Source of the DNA: Planctomycetota bacterium
GTDB taxonomy: Bacteria > Planctomycetota > SZUA-567
DNA: 40,315 nucleotides
Direction: 5' to 3'
Assembly (NCBI GenBank): GCA_020060765.1
Contig: JAGUZQ010000118.1
Coordinates: forward strand, 1-40,315
This document shows, piece after piece, positions 15,586-23,672 of the stretch; the first letter of the stretch is position 1; every line of letters begins with the position of its first letter. A program made the translations under genes and the position numbers. The notes below the pieces were generated by a model. It was not told where the DNA came from. It saw nothing but the letters and a program-made list of their open reading frames with translations, and did no database searches.

Positions 15586-17125
15586 CCGGCGCTCCTTGTG
15601 CTGGATTTTTTACCGGCGCGGGAAGCCTGGCGACGATTTCGCGCAGCTTGTCCGCGGCGACGGTTCCGTCCGGGTTGCGGGGAAATGAATTCATTATCAC
15701 TATCCGATCCGGACGCTGGGAAGAGGAGAGATATTTGCGGATAGCCTGCATGATCTTCTCTCCCTCGTTCTGCAGCTTCGCATCGGCGATCAGCGCCATG
15801 GCCATGGTCACGCATCCCGGCTCTCCGTACAGCAGCACGGGTTCGGCTTCGTGGACGCCGGGAATATTTTCCAGCAGTTCGGCGGTGAGGCGCGGGTAGG
15901 TCTTGACCCCGTCCCGCAGCACGGCGTCGTATCTGTTGCCGAGGAGCGAGAGCTGTTCGCGACCGGTGCGCCTGGCAACGTGCAGGGTGTGAATCCATTT
16001 ATCCTCATCGATGGAGGATTCGTCCAGCCCCGGAGAGATGCTCTTGGCGGCGCAGGATGAACTGGAGATCAGCAGCATGCCGGTCTCGCCTTCCCGCACG
16101 GGGTGACGGCTGGCGTCCACTACCTGTTCCATGATGCCGGGGCAGGCTTGCAGGTAAAGCGCGCGCGAGCCGTCCTCGTCGCGGCTGGAGCACAGAACCG
16201 GCCCCAGCGATTCGGGACACGACCAGGTTGACACCAGCGGAATGCCCAGCAGCGCGCGCGCGCGCCGCGCCAGTTCCGGGGAAGTGTGACCGCGCGCTTC
16301 CAGCAGTTGCAGGCTGGGCAATGTGAGATTTTCCTTTTCCAGATAATCGAAAAAAGCCTGGAAATAGCAGGGCGGAGCTGCGATTACCGAGATCAGATTC
16401 TTTGCCACCGAGGCGGAAACTTCGCGCGGGTGCAGGCTGTCTGAAAAAACCGCCGTGCCACCCAGGCGGATGGTTCTCAGCAGGATTTCGTGCGCGTGCA
16501 GCCCGGCGGGGAAAGCCATCAGGGTGCGGCAGGACGGAGGCAGGTTCAGCCCGCGCACGGCCGGTGTGACCGAGCGCCAGAGGTTGTCGAGGTTGGCGAC
16601 TCCTCCGCGCAGGTTGTTTTCCGCGTCGGTGCCGTAGGTCAGAAGAACCGGCGTATTGCCCGGCATTACCGGAAACCGCGCACCCTCGACTTCGGTTTTT
16701 TCCAGTGTTTCCCAGGACACGTGCTTGTCTTCCAGGCTGGGGCCGAGGTGAACGGCTGAACGCATTTCATATTCCAGCGAGATTTGTCGCGCCAGGTCGG
16801 CGTAGGAGTATTCGTAAATCATGTCCTTGGCCGGAGTGGCTGCGAGAATAGAGAGGTTGGCCTCGTCGCCCAGGGAGGGGATCAACGGCAGTGCCACGCC
16901 TCCCCCGCGCATGACGCCGAGTATCGCCAGCGCCTGCTTGCAGCTTCTGCCGGTCAGGATGGCGACGTAGTTGTCGCGGCGCATTCCGGCGTGAACCAGC
17001 CCCAGGCCGATGCGGTCGATCATCTGCGGCAGCTCACCCCACGAAACCATGCCGGAATCGTCGATCAGCGCGGGGTGATCGGGCGTGAGGTGCGCCTGGG
17101 CTTCGATTGCGCGAAAAATTTCCAT
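15578..17125 (-). CDS. Degenerate ANL-superfamily (acyl-CoA synthetase-like) protein
   Basis: The 515-residue protein has the full length and fold pattern of adenylate-forming enzymes (AMP-binding domain about 1-395, small C-terminal domain about 396-500), but key motifs are eroded. The phosphate-binding loop, normally TSGTTGxPKG, reads LTYGTDAENNLRGG (162-175). The A5 region reads STWSCPES (299-306). The aspartate of the A7 TGD motif is replaced (HTLH, 379-382). The C-terminal catalytic lysine of the NxxGK motif is T488 (RNPDGTVAA). By family knowledge this should weaken or abolish adenylation, leaving a binding role or an altered reaction. It lies between PIN-PhoH (33 bp upstream) and the YkgJ-like gene (8-bp overlap). 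Confidence 0.75.
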   Translation of the reverse strand: MEIFRAIEAQAHLTPDHPALIDDSGMVSWGELPQMIDRIGLGLVHAGMRRDNYVAILTGRSCKQALAILGVMRGGGVALPLIPSLGDEANLSILAATPAKDMIYEYSYADLARQISLEYEMRSAVHLGPSLEDKHVSWETLEKTEVEGARFPVMPGNTPVLLTYGTDAENNLRGGVANLDNLWRSVTPAVRGLNLPPSCRTLMAFPAGLHAHEILLRTIRLGGTAVFSDSLHPREVSASVAKNLISVIAAPPCYFQAFFDYLEKENLTLPSLQLLEARGHTSPELARRARALLGIPLVSTWSCPESLGPVLCSSRDEDGSRALYLQACPGIMEQVVDASRHPVREGETGMLLISSSSCAAKSISPGLDESSIDEDKWIHTLHVARRTGREQLSLLGNRYDAVLRDGVKTYPRLTAELLENIPGVHEAEPVLLYGEPGCVTMAMALIADAKLQNEGEKIMQAIRKYLSSSQRPDRIVIMNSFPRNPDGTVAADKLREIVARLPAPVKNPAQGAPDA

Positions 17126-17158
17126 CAGACCGCCGTTCGTGAATCGGGTTGTATAGAA

Positions 17159-18472
17159 TTACAGGTATTCCGCCGCGACTCCCGCCAGCACCGAGCGCTC
17201 GCTCTTGCGCAGGGTGATGTGGCCGTGGATAGCGTGATTTTTGAGCCGCTCCACGGCGTAGGCCAGGCCGTTGCTGGATGAATCCAGGTACGGGTTGTCG
17301 ATCTGGCAGGGGTCGCCGGTCAGGATCATCTTGGTGCCGTCGCCCGCGCGGCTGACAATAGTCTTCACCTCGTGGGGCGTCAGGTTCTGCGCCTCGTCGA
17401 TGATGACGTACTGGCGCGGGATGGAGCGACCGCGGATATAGGTAAGCGCCTCGATGCTGACAATGTTTTCCTTGAAGAGGTCGTCGACTTTCTGCGCCAC
17501 CAGTTTGCCGTCACGACCCTTGCTGTCCTCGTCGCGCATGAGGAAGTTGAGATTATCGTAGATCGGCTGCATCCAGTGTCCCATCTTCTCGTCCTTGCTG
17601 CCGGGAAGGTAGCCGATGTCCTTGCCCATGGGGATGATGGGGCGGCTGACCAGGATGCGGTCGTACTTGCTGTGCCGGACGGTGGCGTGCAATCCCGCGG
17701 CCAGCGCCAGCAGGGTCTTGCCCGTGCCTGCCTGCCCGACCAGGGTCACGATCTGGATGGAGGAGTCCAGCAGCAGTTCGATAGCCATGCGCTGCTCCAT
17801 GCTGCGGGGCTTGATGTTCCAGGCGTGCTCGAATTTGCTGCACAGGTGTTGCACGAAATTCTCTTCGCTGGCACGGGCGAGGGCGGTATGCTTGGGATTG
17901 GTCTCGTCCCGGAGCAGCAGGAATTCGTTGGGGCAAAGGTCGGCTTTCGGTAGTTCCAGGATTTCGGCCTTATAGAATTCGTCCACCGTTTCGGATGGCA
18001 CCACTATTTCGCGGAAGCCGGAATACAGTTCGTCAAAGTTCACCTTCTGGCTTTCGAAGTCCTCGGCCTGCATTCCCAGCGCGTCGGCCTTGAGGCGGGC
18101 GTTGATATCCTTGGAGACGAAGATGACGCGCTCGCCTTTTTTATGGATGTAATACGCCACGCGGAGAATGCGGTTGTCCGGCATTCGTACGTCCAGGCCG
18201 GTGTCGGGCATGGTGTCCTGCATGGCGAAAATCTGGAGGATGCCGCCGTTGTCCATCGGCACCCCGTCCCGCAGGCTGCCTTTGGCCCGCAATTGATCGA
18301 TCCGGCGGATTACCCAGCGGGCGTTGCGCCCCAGTTCGTCGGTATGGGTCTTGAAAGTATCCAGCTCTTCGATGACCGCCATGGGCAGAACCACGGTGTT
18401 TTCCTCGAAGCTTTCGATGGCTTGTGCGCTGTGCAAGAGGACATTGGTGTCAAGGACAAAGGTTTTCGGCAT
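17159..18472 (-). CDS. PIN-PhoH family ATPase (YlaK-like)
   Basis: The start ATG at 18472 is chosen (437 residues, MPKTFVLDTNVLLH), since GGGAGA lies just upstream; the frame is open to 18520. Residues 1-140 are a PIN nuclease domain with acidic residues D8, E35 and D122 where metal ligands are expected. Residues about 225-430 are a PhoH ATPase: Walker A GQAGTGKT (246-253) and Walker B VIIDEAQN (356-363). PIN-PhoH proteins are thought to unwind and cut RNA, in mycobacteria as PhoH2. A good promoter lies at 18521-18549, back to back with that of rpsA. It heads the ANL/YkgJ/pdxA set. Confidence 0.92.
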   Translation of the reverse strand: MPKTFVLDTNVLLHSAQAIESFEENTVVLPMAVIEELDTFKTHTDELGRNARWVIRRIDQLRAKGSLRDGVPMDNGGILQIFAMQDTMPDTGLDVRMPDNRILRVAYYIHKKGERVIFVSKDINARLKADALGMQAEDFESQKVNFDELYSGFREIVVPSETVDEFYKAEILELPKADLCPNEFLLLRDETNPKHTALARASEENFVQHLCSKFEHAWNIKPRSMEQRMAIELLLDSSIQIVTLVGQAGTGKTLLALAAGLHATVRHSKYDRILVSRPIIPMGKDIGYLPGSKDEKMGHWMQPIYDNLNFLMRDEDSKGRDGKLVAQKVDDLFKENIVSIEALTYIRGRSIPRQYVIIDEAQNLTPHEVKTIVSRAGDGTKMILTGDPCQIDNPYLDSSSNGLAYAVERLKNHAIHGHITLRKSERSVLAGVAAEYL

Positions 18473-18520
18473 ATTTTCGCTCTCCCGGTGCGACTGGAAA
18501 CGGATATAAACGACAAACAA

Positions 18521-18549
18521 AATATATGTAAGTGCTCCGGCCTATGCAA
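18521..18549 (-). promoter_or_regulatory. Putative promoter of the phoH-pdxA operon
   Basis: On the minus strand TTGCAT (18544-18549) and TATATT (18521-18526) are 17 bp apart, about 50 bp ahead of the PhoH start codon. Confidence 0.6.
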
Positions 18550-18578
18550 TAGCCAATCTGTCAGGGGGAGAAAATAGC

Positions 18579-18607
18579 TTGCGTTTTTTTGCCGACGGGG
18601 TTATATT
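18579..18607 (+). promoter_or_regulatory. Putative promoter of rpsA
   Basis: TTGCGT (18579-18584) and TATATT (18602-18607) are 17 bp apart. The predicted start near 18614 gives an unusually long leader of about 140 nt before the rpsA ATG. The phoH promoter lies 30 bp away, facing the other way. Confidence 0.6.
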
Positions 18608-18615
18608 GTCTTCAC

Positions 18616-18667
18616 GCGTCCGTGTACCGGACGTCTTTTCGTTGATAGGCCGCTTATGGACGAGCGG
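18616..18667 (+). other. Structured rpsA leader (two hairpins)
   Basis: The first hairpin pairs GCGTCCG (18616-18622) with CGGACGT (18628-18634), one G-U pair included, and is followed by CTTTTC. The second pairs CCGCT (18650-18654) with AGCGG (18663-18667). Ribosomal protein S1 represses its own mRNA through leader structure in E. coli, so a similar control is plausible. The first hairpin with its short T-run could also act as a weak attenuator. Confidence 0.4.
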
Positions 18668-18755
18668 ATTTTTCAGTTGCCTGGCGCGGCACTGTGGCTG
18701 CGTCTGGCTTGTTTAATTGGCCGGATCATGGGGGTCGCGGTCGCGGAGAAAAGTA

Positions 18756-20534
18756 ATGGTGAGATTAGGTAGATACGGTTTAGTCAACAGCGCAATTTCG
18801 GAAGAGGAACTGGAAAAGGAACTGCTGGAAGCGATGGGCGGCGAGGGCGAAGTGGCTTCCGAGCAGATGTTCGCCGAGGCGATGGCCAGTTTTGAAGTCG
18901 GCTCCATCATCATCGGCAAGGTGCAGCGCATCGTCAACGACGAGGTGGTGGTCGATATCAGGTACAAGGCCGAGGGCTTTGTGCCGCTGTTCGAGTTCCA
19001 GCCCGAAGGGGCGCCGGCAGTCGGCAGCGAAATAGAAGTGTATCTGGAGGAGATCGACGACGACGCGGGCGAGATCGTCCTCTCCAAGCGTAAGGCCGAC
19101 CGGATTCGCGGTTGGGAAAAGATCATGTCCGAGCACGACGTCGGCGACGTGGTCAAGGGCAAGGCGCTGCGCAAGATCAAGGGCGGCCTGTTGGTCGATA
19201 TCGGCGTGCCGGTGTTCCTGCCCGCCAGCCAGGTCGATATCCGCCGTCTGCCGGACGTGGGCGACTACGTCGGGCGCGAGCTGGAATGCAAGATCATCAA
19301 GATCGACCGCGAGCGTCGTAACATCGTCCTCTCCCGCCGGAAAATGCTGGAAGAGGATCGCGACCACAAGAAGACGCGCGTGTTGGAAAATCTGGTCAAG
19401 GGCGAGATTCGCCGCGGCGTGGTCAAGAACATCACCGACTTCGGCGCGTTCGTCGACCTGGGCGGCATCGATGGCTTGCTGCACATCACCGACATGAGCT
19501 GGGGGCGCATTTCACACCCGTCGGAAGTGGTTTCCCTCGATCAGGAAATCGAGGTCAAGGTGCTGGATTTCGATCTGCAGCGCGAGCGTATCAGCCTCGG
19601 CCTCAAGCAGGTCAGCGCCTCACCCTGGGAGAAGATCGACGAAAAGTATCCCGTCGGCACCCACATCAAGGGGCCGGTCGTCAACATCATGCCCTACGGT
19701 TGCTTCGTCAAGCTGGAGGACGGCATTGAGGGTCTGGTACATATCAGCGAAATGAGCTGGACGCGGCAGATCGGCCACCCCTCGGAAATGGTCGCTATCG
19801 GCGACGAGGCCGAGGTCGTGATTCTGGACATCAACAAGGACAAGCAGGAACTGTCCCTGGGCATGAAGCAGACCGAGGAAAACCCTTGGACCAAGGTTGA
19901 GGAGAAGTATCCCGCCGGTACCATCGTCGAGGGCGAGGTGCGCAACATGACCAATTACGGCGCGTTCATCGAGTTGGAGGAAGGCATCGACGGCTTGCTG
20001 CACGTCAACGACATGTCCTGGACCAAGAAGATCAGCCACCCTTCTTCCATGCTGAAGAAGGGCGACAAGGTGCGCGCGGTAGTGCTTAACGTCGATCAGG
20101 GCCGCAAACGCGTGGCTCTCGGTCTCAAGCAGCTGCAGGACGACCCCTGGGTAACCCTGATTCCGCAGAAGTTCCACTCCTCCGACATCATCGACGGCGT
20201 CGTCACGAAGCTGACCAACTTCGGCGCGTTTGTCGAGATCGGCGACGACCTGGAAGGCTTGCTGCATATTTCCGAAATGGCCGAGCACAAGGTGGAGAAG
20301 CCAGAGGAGATCGTCAAGGTCGGCGACAAGGTCAAGGTGATGGTGATCAACATCGATAGCGAGGATCGCAAGATCGGCCTGAGCCTGCGGGCAACCAGTG
20401 GAGCCAGCCCCCGGGAAGTGGAGCCAGCCTCCGATGACGATTCGGGCGAGGCCAGCGCGGCGGACATTGCCAAGTATCGCGTGGACGAAAAAGACACCTC
20501 CTCGCGCGACGGTGTGGTTCCCGGCGTAAAATAA
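18756..20534 (+). CDS. rpsA: Small-subunit ribosomal protein S1
   Basis: The ATG at 18756 is chosen (592 residues), as GGAGA lies six nt upstream; the frame is open to a TTG at 18717. Six S1 (OB-fold) domains follow one another, each marked by a GxVxxI...GAFV...GLLHISEM...Q-type pattern; the first two are divergent, as in other S1 proteins that bind the ribosome by their N-terminus, and domains 3-6 are closely alike. S1 recruits and unfolds mRNA at the 30S subunit. The C-terminal 50 residues are acidic and low in complexity. The gene has its own promoter, a structured leader and a strong terminator, so it is a single-gene unit. Confidence 0.96.
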   Translation: MVRLGRYGLVNSAISEEELEKELLEAMGGEGEVASEQMFAEAMASFEVGSIIIGKVQRIVNDEVVVDIRYKAEGFVPLFEFQPEGAPAVGSEIEVYLEEIDDDAGEIVLSKRKADRIRGWEKIMSEHDVGDVVKGKALRKIKGGLLVDIGVPVFLPASQVDIRRLPDVGDYVGRELECKIIKIDRERRNIVLSRRKMLEEDRDHKKTRVLENLVKGEIRRGVVKNITDFGAFVDLGGIDGLLHITDMSWGRISHPSEVVSLDQEIEVKVLDFDLQRERISLGLKQVSASPWEKIDEKYPVGTHIKGPVVNIMPYGCFVKLEDGIEGLVHISEMSWTRQIGHPSEMVAIGDEAEVVILDINKDKQELSLGMKQTEENPWTKVEEKYPAGTIVEGEVRNMTNYGAFIELEEGIDGLLHVNDMSWTKKISHPSSMLKKGDKVRAVVLNVDQGRKRVALGLKQLQDDPWVTLIPQKFHSSDIIDGVVTKLTNFGAFVEIGDDLEGLLHISEMAEHKVEKPEEIVKVGDKVKVMVINIDSEDRKIGLSLRATSGASPREVEPASDDDSGEASAADIAKYRVDEKDTSSRDGVVPGVK

Positions 20535-20556
20535 CAACAGGCAAAAGTGAAACGAG

Positions 20557-20591
20557 AAACCGGGACGGCAGTGATTGCCGTCCCGGTTTTT
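20557..20591 (+). terminator. Strong intrinsic terminator of rpsA
   Basis: AAACCGGGACGGCA (20557-20570) and TGCCGTCCCGGTTT (20576-20589) form a perfect 14-bp stem with a 5-nt loop, ending in TTTTT. It separates rpsA from the convergent glycosyltransferase gene. A-rich bases on the left give only weak T content for the minus strand. Confidence 0.92.
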
Positions 20592-20612
20592 ATTGGGTGC
20601 TACGCGCTATAT

Positions 20613-21896
20613 TCAGGAGCTTTTTTCTTCAGTGAATGCAGCAATAGCACGCTCCAGTTCCGGCTTGTCGGCAAGTTGAAGTGATTCCCTGCCGCAAGCA
20701 GACAGCAAGTTACTAACAGTTTCCTGCAACCTGATCTCGCCGACGCCGGCACCTTTAAAATAGACGATATCGTTGGGATCAAAAATCCAGTCTTGCGGAA
20801 TGTCTCTGTCTATGATTTTCAGATAGCGCGCGGCGACTTTTTCCGGTGTCCAGTTCCGGCAAACAAAGTCTCTGACTGCCGCCCCTGCCTGTTTCCTGTA
20901 TTCCTCGTCGGTCAGCAGTTTTTCAATAGCCTCCCCGACCTTGTCCGGATGCACAAAGATGCTTGGCGGGATCATATCCGCAGGCATTTCTCTGGCGATG
21001 TGATCGGCGTAATAACCGCCTATGACTGCCGGCTTGCCGGAAAAAGCCGCTTCGGTGGCGAAACCGGCCAGGGGGGTATCTGAATACATCTGGTCGATCA
21101 CGAAGTCGCATTCCGCCAGTTCGCGCAATACCTCCGAGTGAGGTCTGCCGGATAATTCGACGTAATCGAATTTGTGACCTTTAGTTTTCAGCGAGTCGAC
21201 GATTCGCCTGATTTCCGCGGTTCCCTTAACTGCGCGGCTGGAGGGGCAGTGCAATACCCTGGGTATGGGTTTTCCCCTGCTTGTCGATAAAACTGGTTCG
21301 GGGGAATTGAAGGGAAACCCGAGGCAAAGCCCGCAGACATATTTCTTTTCATGAAAAAGCGCCATCGGAGGATAGTTGACGATAACGTCGGCGTATTTTT
21401 CAATTTGACGCAGTTCGCTTTTCTTGCGGGCAGTGATCCGCGCCAGTTCTTCCATGGGGATTTCATTGTCGCTATTGATGCTGGTGCCGTCGACATAGGG
21501 CGGGCGGGAATCCGAACCCAGGAAAACGAAAACGATTTTTTTTCCAAGGAATTTCAGCAGCGGCAAATCACGCCTGCCGAAAAAGGTCGAGGCGAAGCCG
21601 AAAATGAAAATATCGAATCTTGCGCATGCCCAGAGAAAAACCGGTATTTTCAGCAGCTGTACCAGTGCGCCGACGGCTTTGCCCAAAAGGCTTCCGGCGG
21701 CGGTGGCGCGGTAGCGGTTGAGTCTTCGGATCAGCCCCGACAGCACGCCCGGCTTTTCATTTTCGCCGTAGGTGAAGGGATGATCGGTGAAGGAGACGAA
21801 CCGGCAGTCGTTTCCCATCTTCTTGAAACCGTATTCCAGGCTGGCAAAGTACCCGGCGATTTCCTGCACGCCAATGAAAATGCGCATAAGCCCCAT
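20613..21896 (-). CDS. Glycosyltransferase-like protein (GT-B type, probable)
   Basis: The ATG at 21896 is chosen (427 residues), one base after the stop of the acetyltransferase gene; a second ATG follows at 21887. The N-terminal half contains a Rossmann-like region with GKKIVFVFLGSDSRPPY, and the C-terminal half resembles the donor-binding lobe of GT4-like enzymes (VLHCPSSRAVKGT; then DFVIDQMYSDTPLAGFATEAAFSGKPAV by position, residues about 280-310; then IEKLLTDEEYRKQAG). The usual EX7E motif is only approximate. It is the last gene of the kinase-sigma-sugar run and probably transfers or handles the sugar made by its neighbours. Donor and acceptor are unknown. Confidence 0.65.
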   Translation of the reverse strand: MGLMRIFIGVQEIAGYFASLEYGFKKMGNDCRFVSFTDHPFTYGENEKPGVLSGLIRRLNRYRATAAGSLLGKAVGALVQLLKIPVFLWACARFDIFIFGFASTFFGRRDLPLLKFLGKKIVFVFLGSDSRPPYVDGTSINSDNEIPMEELARITARKKSELRQIEKYADVIVNYPPMALFHEKKYVCGLCLGFPFNSPEPVLSTSRGKPIPRVLHCPSSRAVKGTAEIRRIVDSLKTKGHKFDYVELSGRPHSEVLRELAECDFVIDQMYSDTPLAGFATEAAFSGKPAVIGGYYADHIAREMPADMIPPSIFVHPDKVGEAIEKLLTDEEYRKQAGAAVRDFVCRNWTPEKVAARYLKIIDRDIPQDWIFDPNDIVYFKGAGVGEIRLQETVSNLLSACGRESLQLADKPELERAIAAFTEEKSS

Positions 21897-21897
21897 T

Positions 21898-22563
21898 TCA
21901 TTTTGGCGCCATAGTCTTTCGCAAAACTTTTGCCGGATTGCCAACTACGACGCTGTTTTCTTCTATGGTGTCAAGCACCACACTGCCCATGCCTACCAGG
22001 GAATAATCCCCAATGGAAATATCGCCCAGTATCGAGGAGTTGGTTCCAAGATAACAGGAATTGCCGATCTTGACGCCTCCCGAGATGCACACTCCGCTCG
22101 TGATGCAAGTGTAATTGCCGATAGAACAATCGTGACTTATTACCGCATTCGGCAAAATGATAACATGGTTGCCAATGGTTACGTGTGAAGCAATGGTGGC
22201 GTTTGCCAAAACCACGGTTCCTGGCCCAAGTTTAGACATCTTTGAAACGCTTGAAGCTGGGTGGACAATGGTGACGAATCTTTCCTGCGGGATTTGCGTT
22301 TTTGAGATGATACTCTTCTTCTTCCAGAAATTGGACGGGCTGCCGATTCCATTCACAAAGAAAAAATCGGGAAATTCAGTAGCGCGATCAAGAGATCCCA
22401 GAACGCTGATGCCCTGATACGACTTTCCCCAACAATCTTGGCAGTCATCAAGAAACCCGACGCATTGATAGATCGGAGTAAGGTTGTTCTCGTTTATTTC
22501 ATTGACGGCATCAAGAATATCTATGCAATTCCCGCCGGTTCCAAGAATCACCAATTTTTTCAT
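21898..22563 (-). CDS. NeuD/PglD-type sugar O- or N-acetyltransferase
   Basis: The ATG at 22563 is chosen (221 residues, MKKLVILGTGGNCIDILD), with AGGA about 12 nt upstream; the open frame extends to 22623. An N-terminal PglD-like Rossmann region (1-75) is followed by a left-handed beta-helix of hexapeptide repeats (about 95-205; for example IGNHVIILPNAVISHDCSIG). Proteins of this type acetylate UDP-4-amino-sugars (PglD) or sialic acid-like sugars (NeuD). The histidine in VISHDCSIGN is at the position of the catalytic base. With the aminotransferase and epimerase next door, acetylation of an amino-sugar nucleotide is the likely role. Confidence 0.82.
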   Translation of the reverse strand: MKKLVILGTGGNCIDILDAVNEINENNLTPIYQCVGFLDDCQDCWGKSYQGISVLGSLDRATEFPDFFFVNGIGSPSNFWKKKSIISKTQIPQERFVTIVHPASSVSKMSKLGPGTVVLANATIASHVTIGNHVIILPNAVISHDCSIGNYTCITSGVCISGGVKIGNSCYLGTNSSILGDISIGDYSLVGMGSVVLDTIEENSVVVGNPAKVLRKTMAPK

Positions 22564-22646
22564 AGTCTTGTTACGTCCTGAAAAGACAACTTGGAATACG
22601 ACGATCCTAATATGCGGGTGCAATACTTAACTATGCAAAGCGCCCG

Positions 22647-23651
22647 TCAACCATTATTGAAAATGTCAGGTAGTTCCGGCAGGTTCCCTTCCTGGCTTTG
22701 AATCCATTCAGCGGTTTTCCTGATGCCGTCCTCAAGGTCGAATTTGGCCTCGAAGCCGAGTATCTCCTTGGCCTTGTCGGTGCGGGGAATCCGCAACTCG
22801 ATGTCGGCGGAAAGCGGAGGTTTGAAGACGATCTTTGATTTTGATCCCAGCGCTGCTTTTACCGCTTGCGCCAAACCGTAAATGGTGGTGACTGCTCTGG
22901 CGTTGCCGAGGTTGAAGGAATGCCCGATGGCGGCGGGTTTGGCCAGCGCCAGCAGGAGCCCCTCGATCATGTCGTCGACGTAGCACCAGGCGCGGATCTG
23001 ACTGCCGTCGCCGAAGATGAAAATGTCCTCGTTATCAAGCGCTTTGCGGATGAAGACGTTGATCGCTCCTTCCCCAACTTGACCCGGGCCATAGATATTG
23101 AACGGTCGCACGGTGACGACAGGCAACCCGTACTGCTTGTAATAGGCGTGCGACAGGTGCTCTCCCGCCAATTTGCTGACAGCGTAGGTCCAGCGTGCCT
23201 CGCCTGCCGCGCCGGTGACAGTGGCATCATTTTCATCCGATTTGAAAGCGCGGTTGCCGAAAACCTCGGAAGTGGAAAAATCGAGAAAACGTTCCACACC
23301 TCCGCTTTCAAGGGCGGCGGCAAGGACGTTGGCGGTTCCGATCATGTTGACCCGCATGGTGTCGACGGGGTTTGACGCGGTGGTGGCGATGCCGGCGATT
23401 GCCGCGGCGTGAATGACGATGTCCGCGCTTTTGACGGCGGCGGTGACCTTCTCCAGGTCGAGCACGTCGCCTTCAACGACTTCGACCTTGCCGCTGAGGG
23501 CGGGGGACTTGAGCCCCAGCGAGTTGCGCTTGAAATTATCGTAAATAACGAAGGAGTTGCCGTCGCGGAGCTTTTCCATCAGTGCCGAACCTATGAACCC
23601 TGCGCCGCCGGAAATGAATATTCTTTTACCTTTGATTGCGGTTTCTTTCAC
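22647..23651 (-). CDS. NAD-dependent epimerase/dehydratase (extended SDR)
   Basis: The 334-residue protein is an extended short-chain dehydrogenase acting on a nucleotide sugar. The NAD-binding motif GGAGFIG is at 15-21. The catalytic triad is visible: S126/T127 in DFSTSEV, then Y156 and K160 in YAVSK. The C-terminal substrate-binding half contains [10 protein letters not shown] and an RAWCYVDD landmark. The family includes UDP-glucose 4-epimerase, UDP-glucuronate decarboxylase and dehydratases; sequence alone does not choose between them. It follows the aminotransferase by 21 bp and precedes the acetyltransferase by 83 bp. Together the three would build an acetylated amino sugar. Confidence 0.88.
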   Translation of the reverse strand: MKETAIKGKRIFISGGAGFIGSALMEKLRDGNSFVIYDNFKRNSLGLKSPALSGKVEVVEGDVLDLEKVTAAVKSADIVIHAAAIAGIATTASNPVDTMRVNMIGTANVLAAALESGGVERFLDFSTSEVFGNRAFKSDENDATVTGAAGEARWTYAVSKLAGEHLSHAYYKQYGLPVVTVRPFNIYGPGQVGEGAINVFIRKALDNEDIFIFGDGSQIRAWCYVDDMIEGLLLALAKPAAIGHSFNLGNARAVTTIYGLAQAVKAALGSKSKIVFKPPLSADIELRIPRTDKAKEILGFEAKFDLEDGIRKTAEWIQSQEGNLPELPDIFNNG

Positions 23652-23672
23652 GTTTTCTCCATGTCGGATACA

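Noticed and set aside
18656..18772. Annotating the 38-codon frame before rpsA as a gene
   Set aside because: Its ribosome site is weak and it overlaps the rpsA start; without conservation data it is listed only as an observation.
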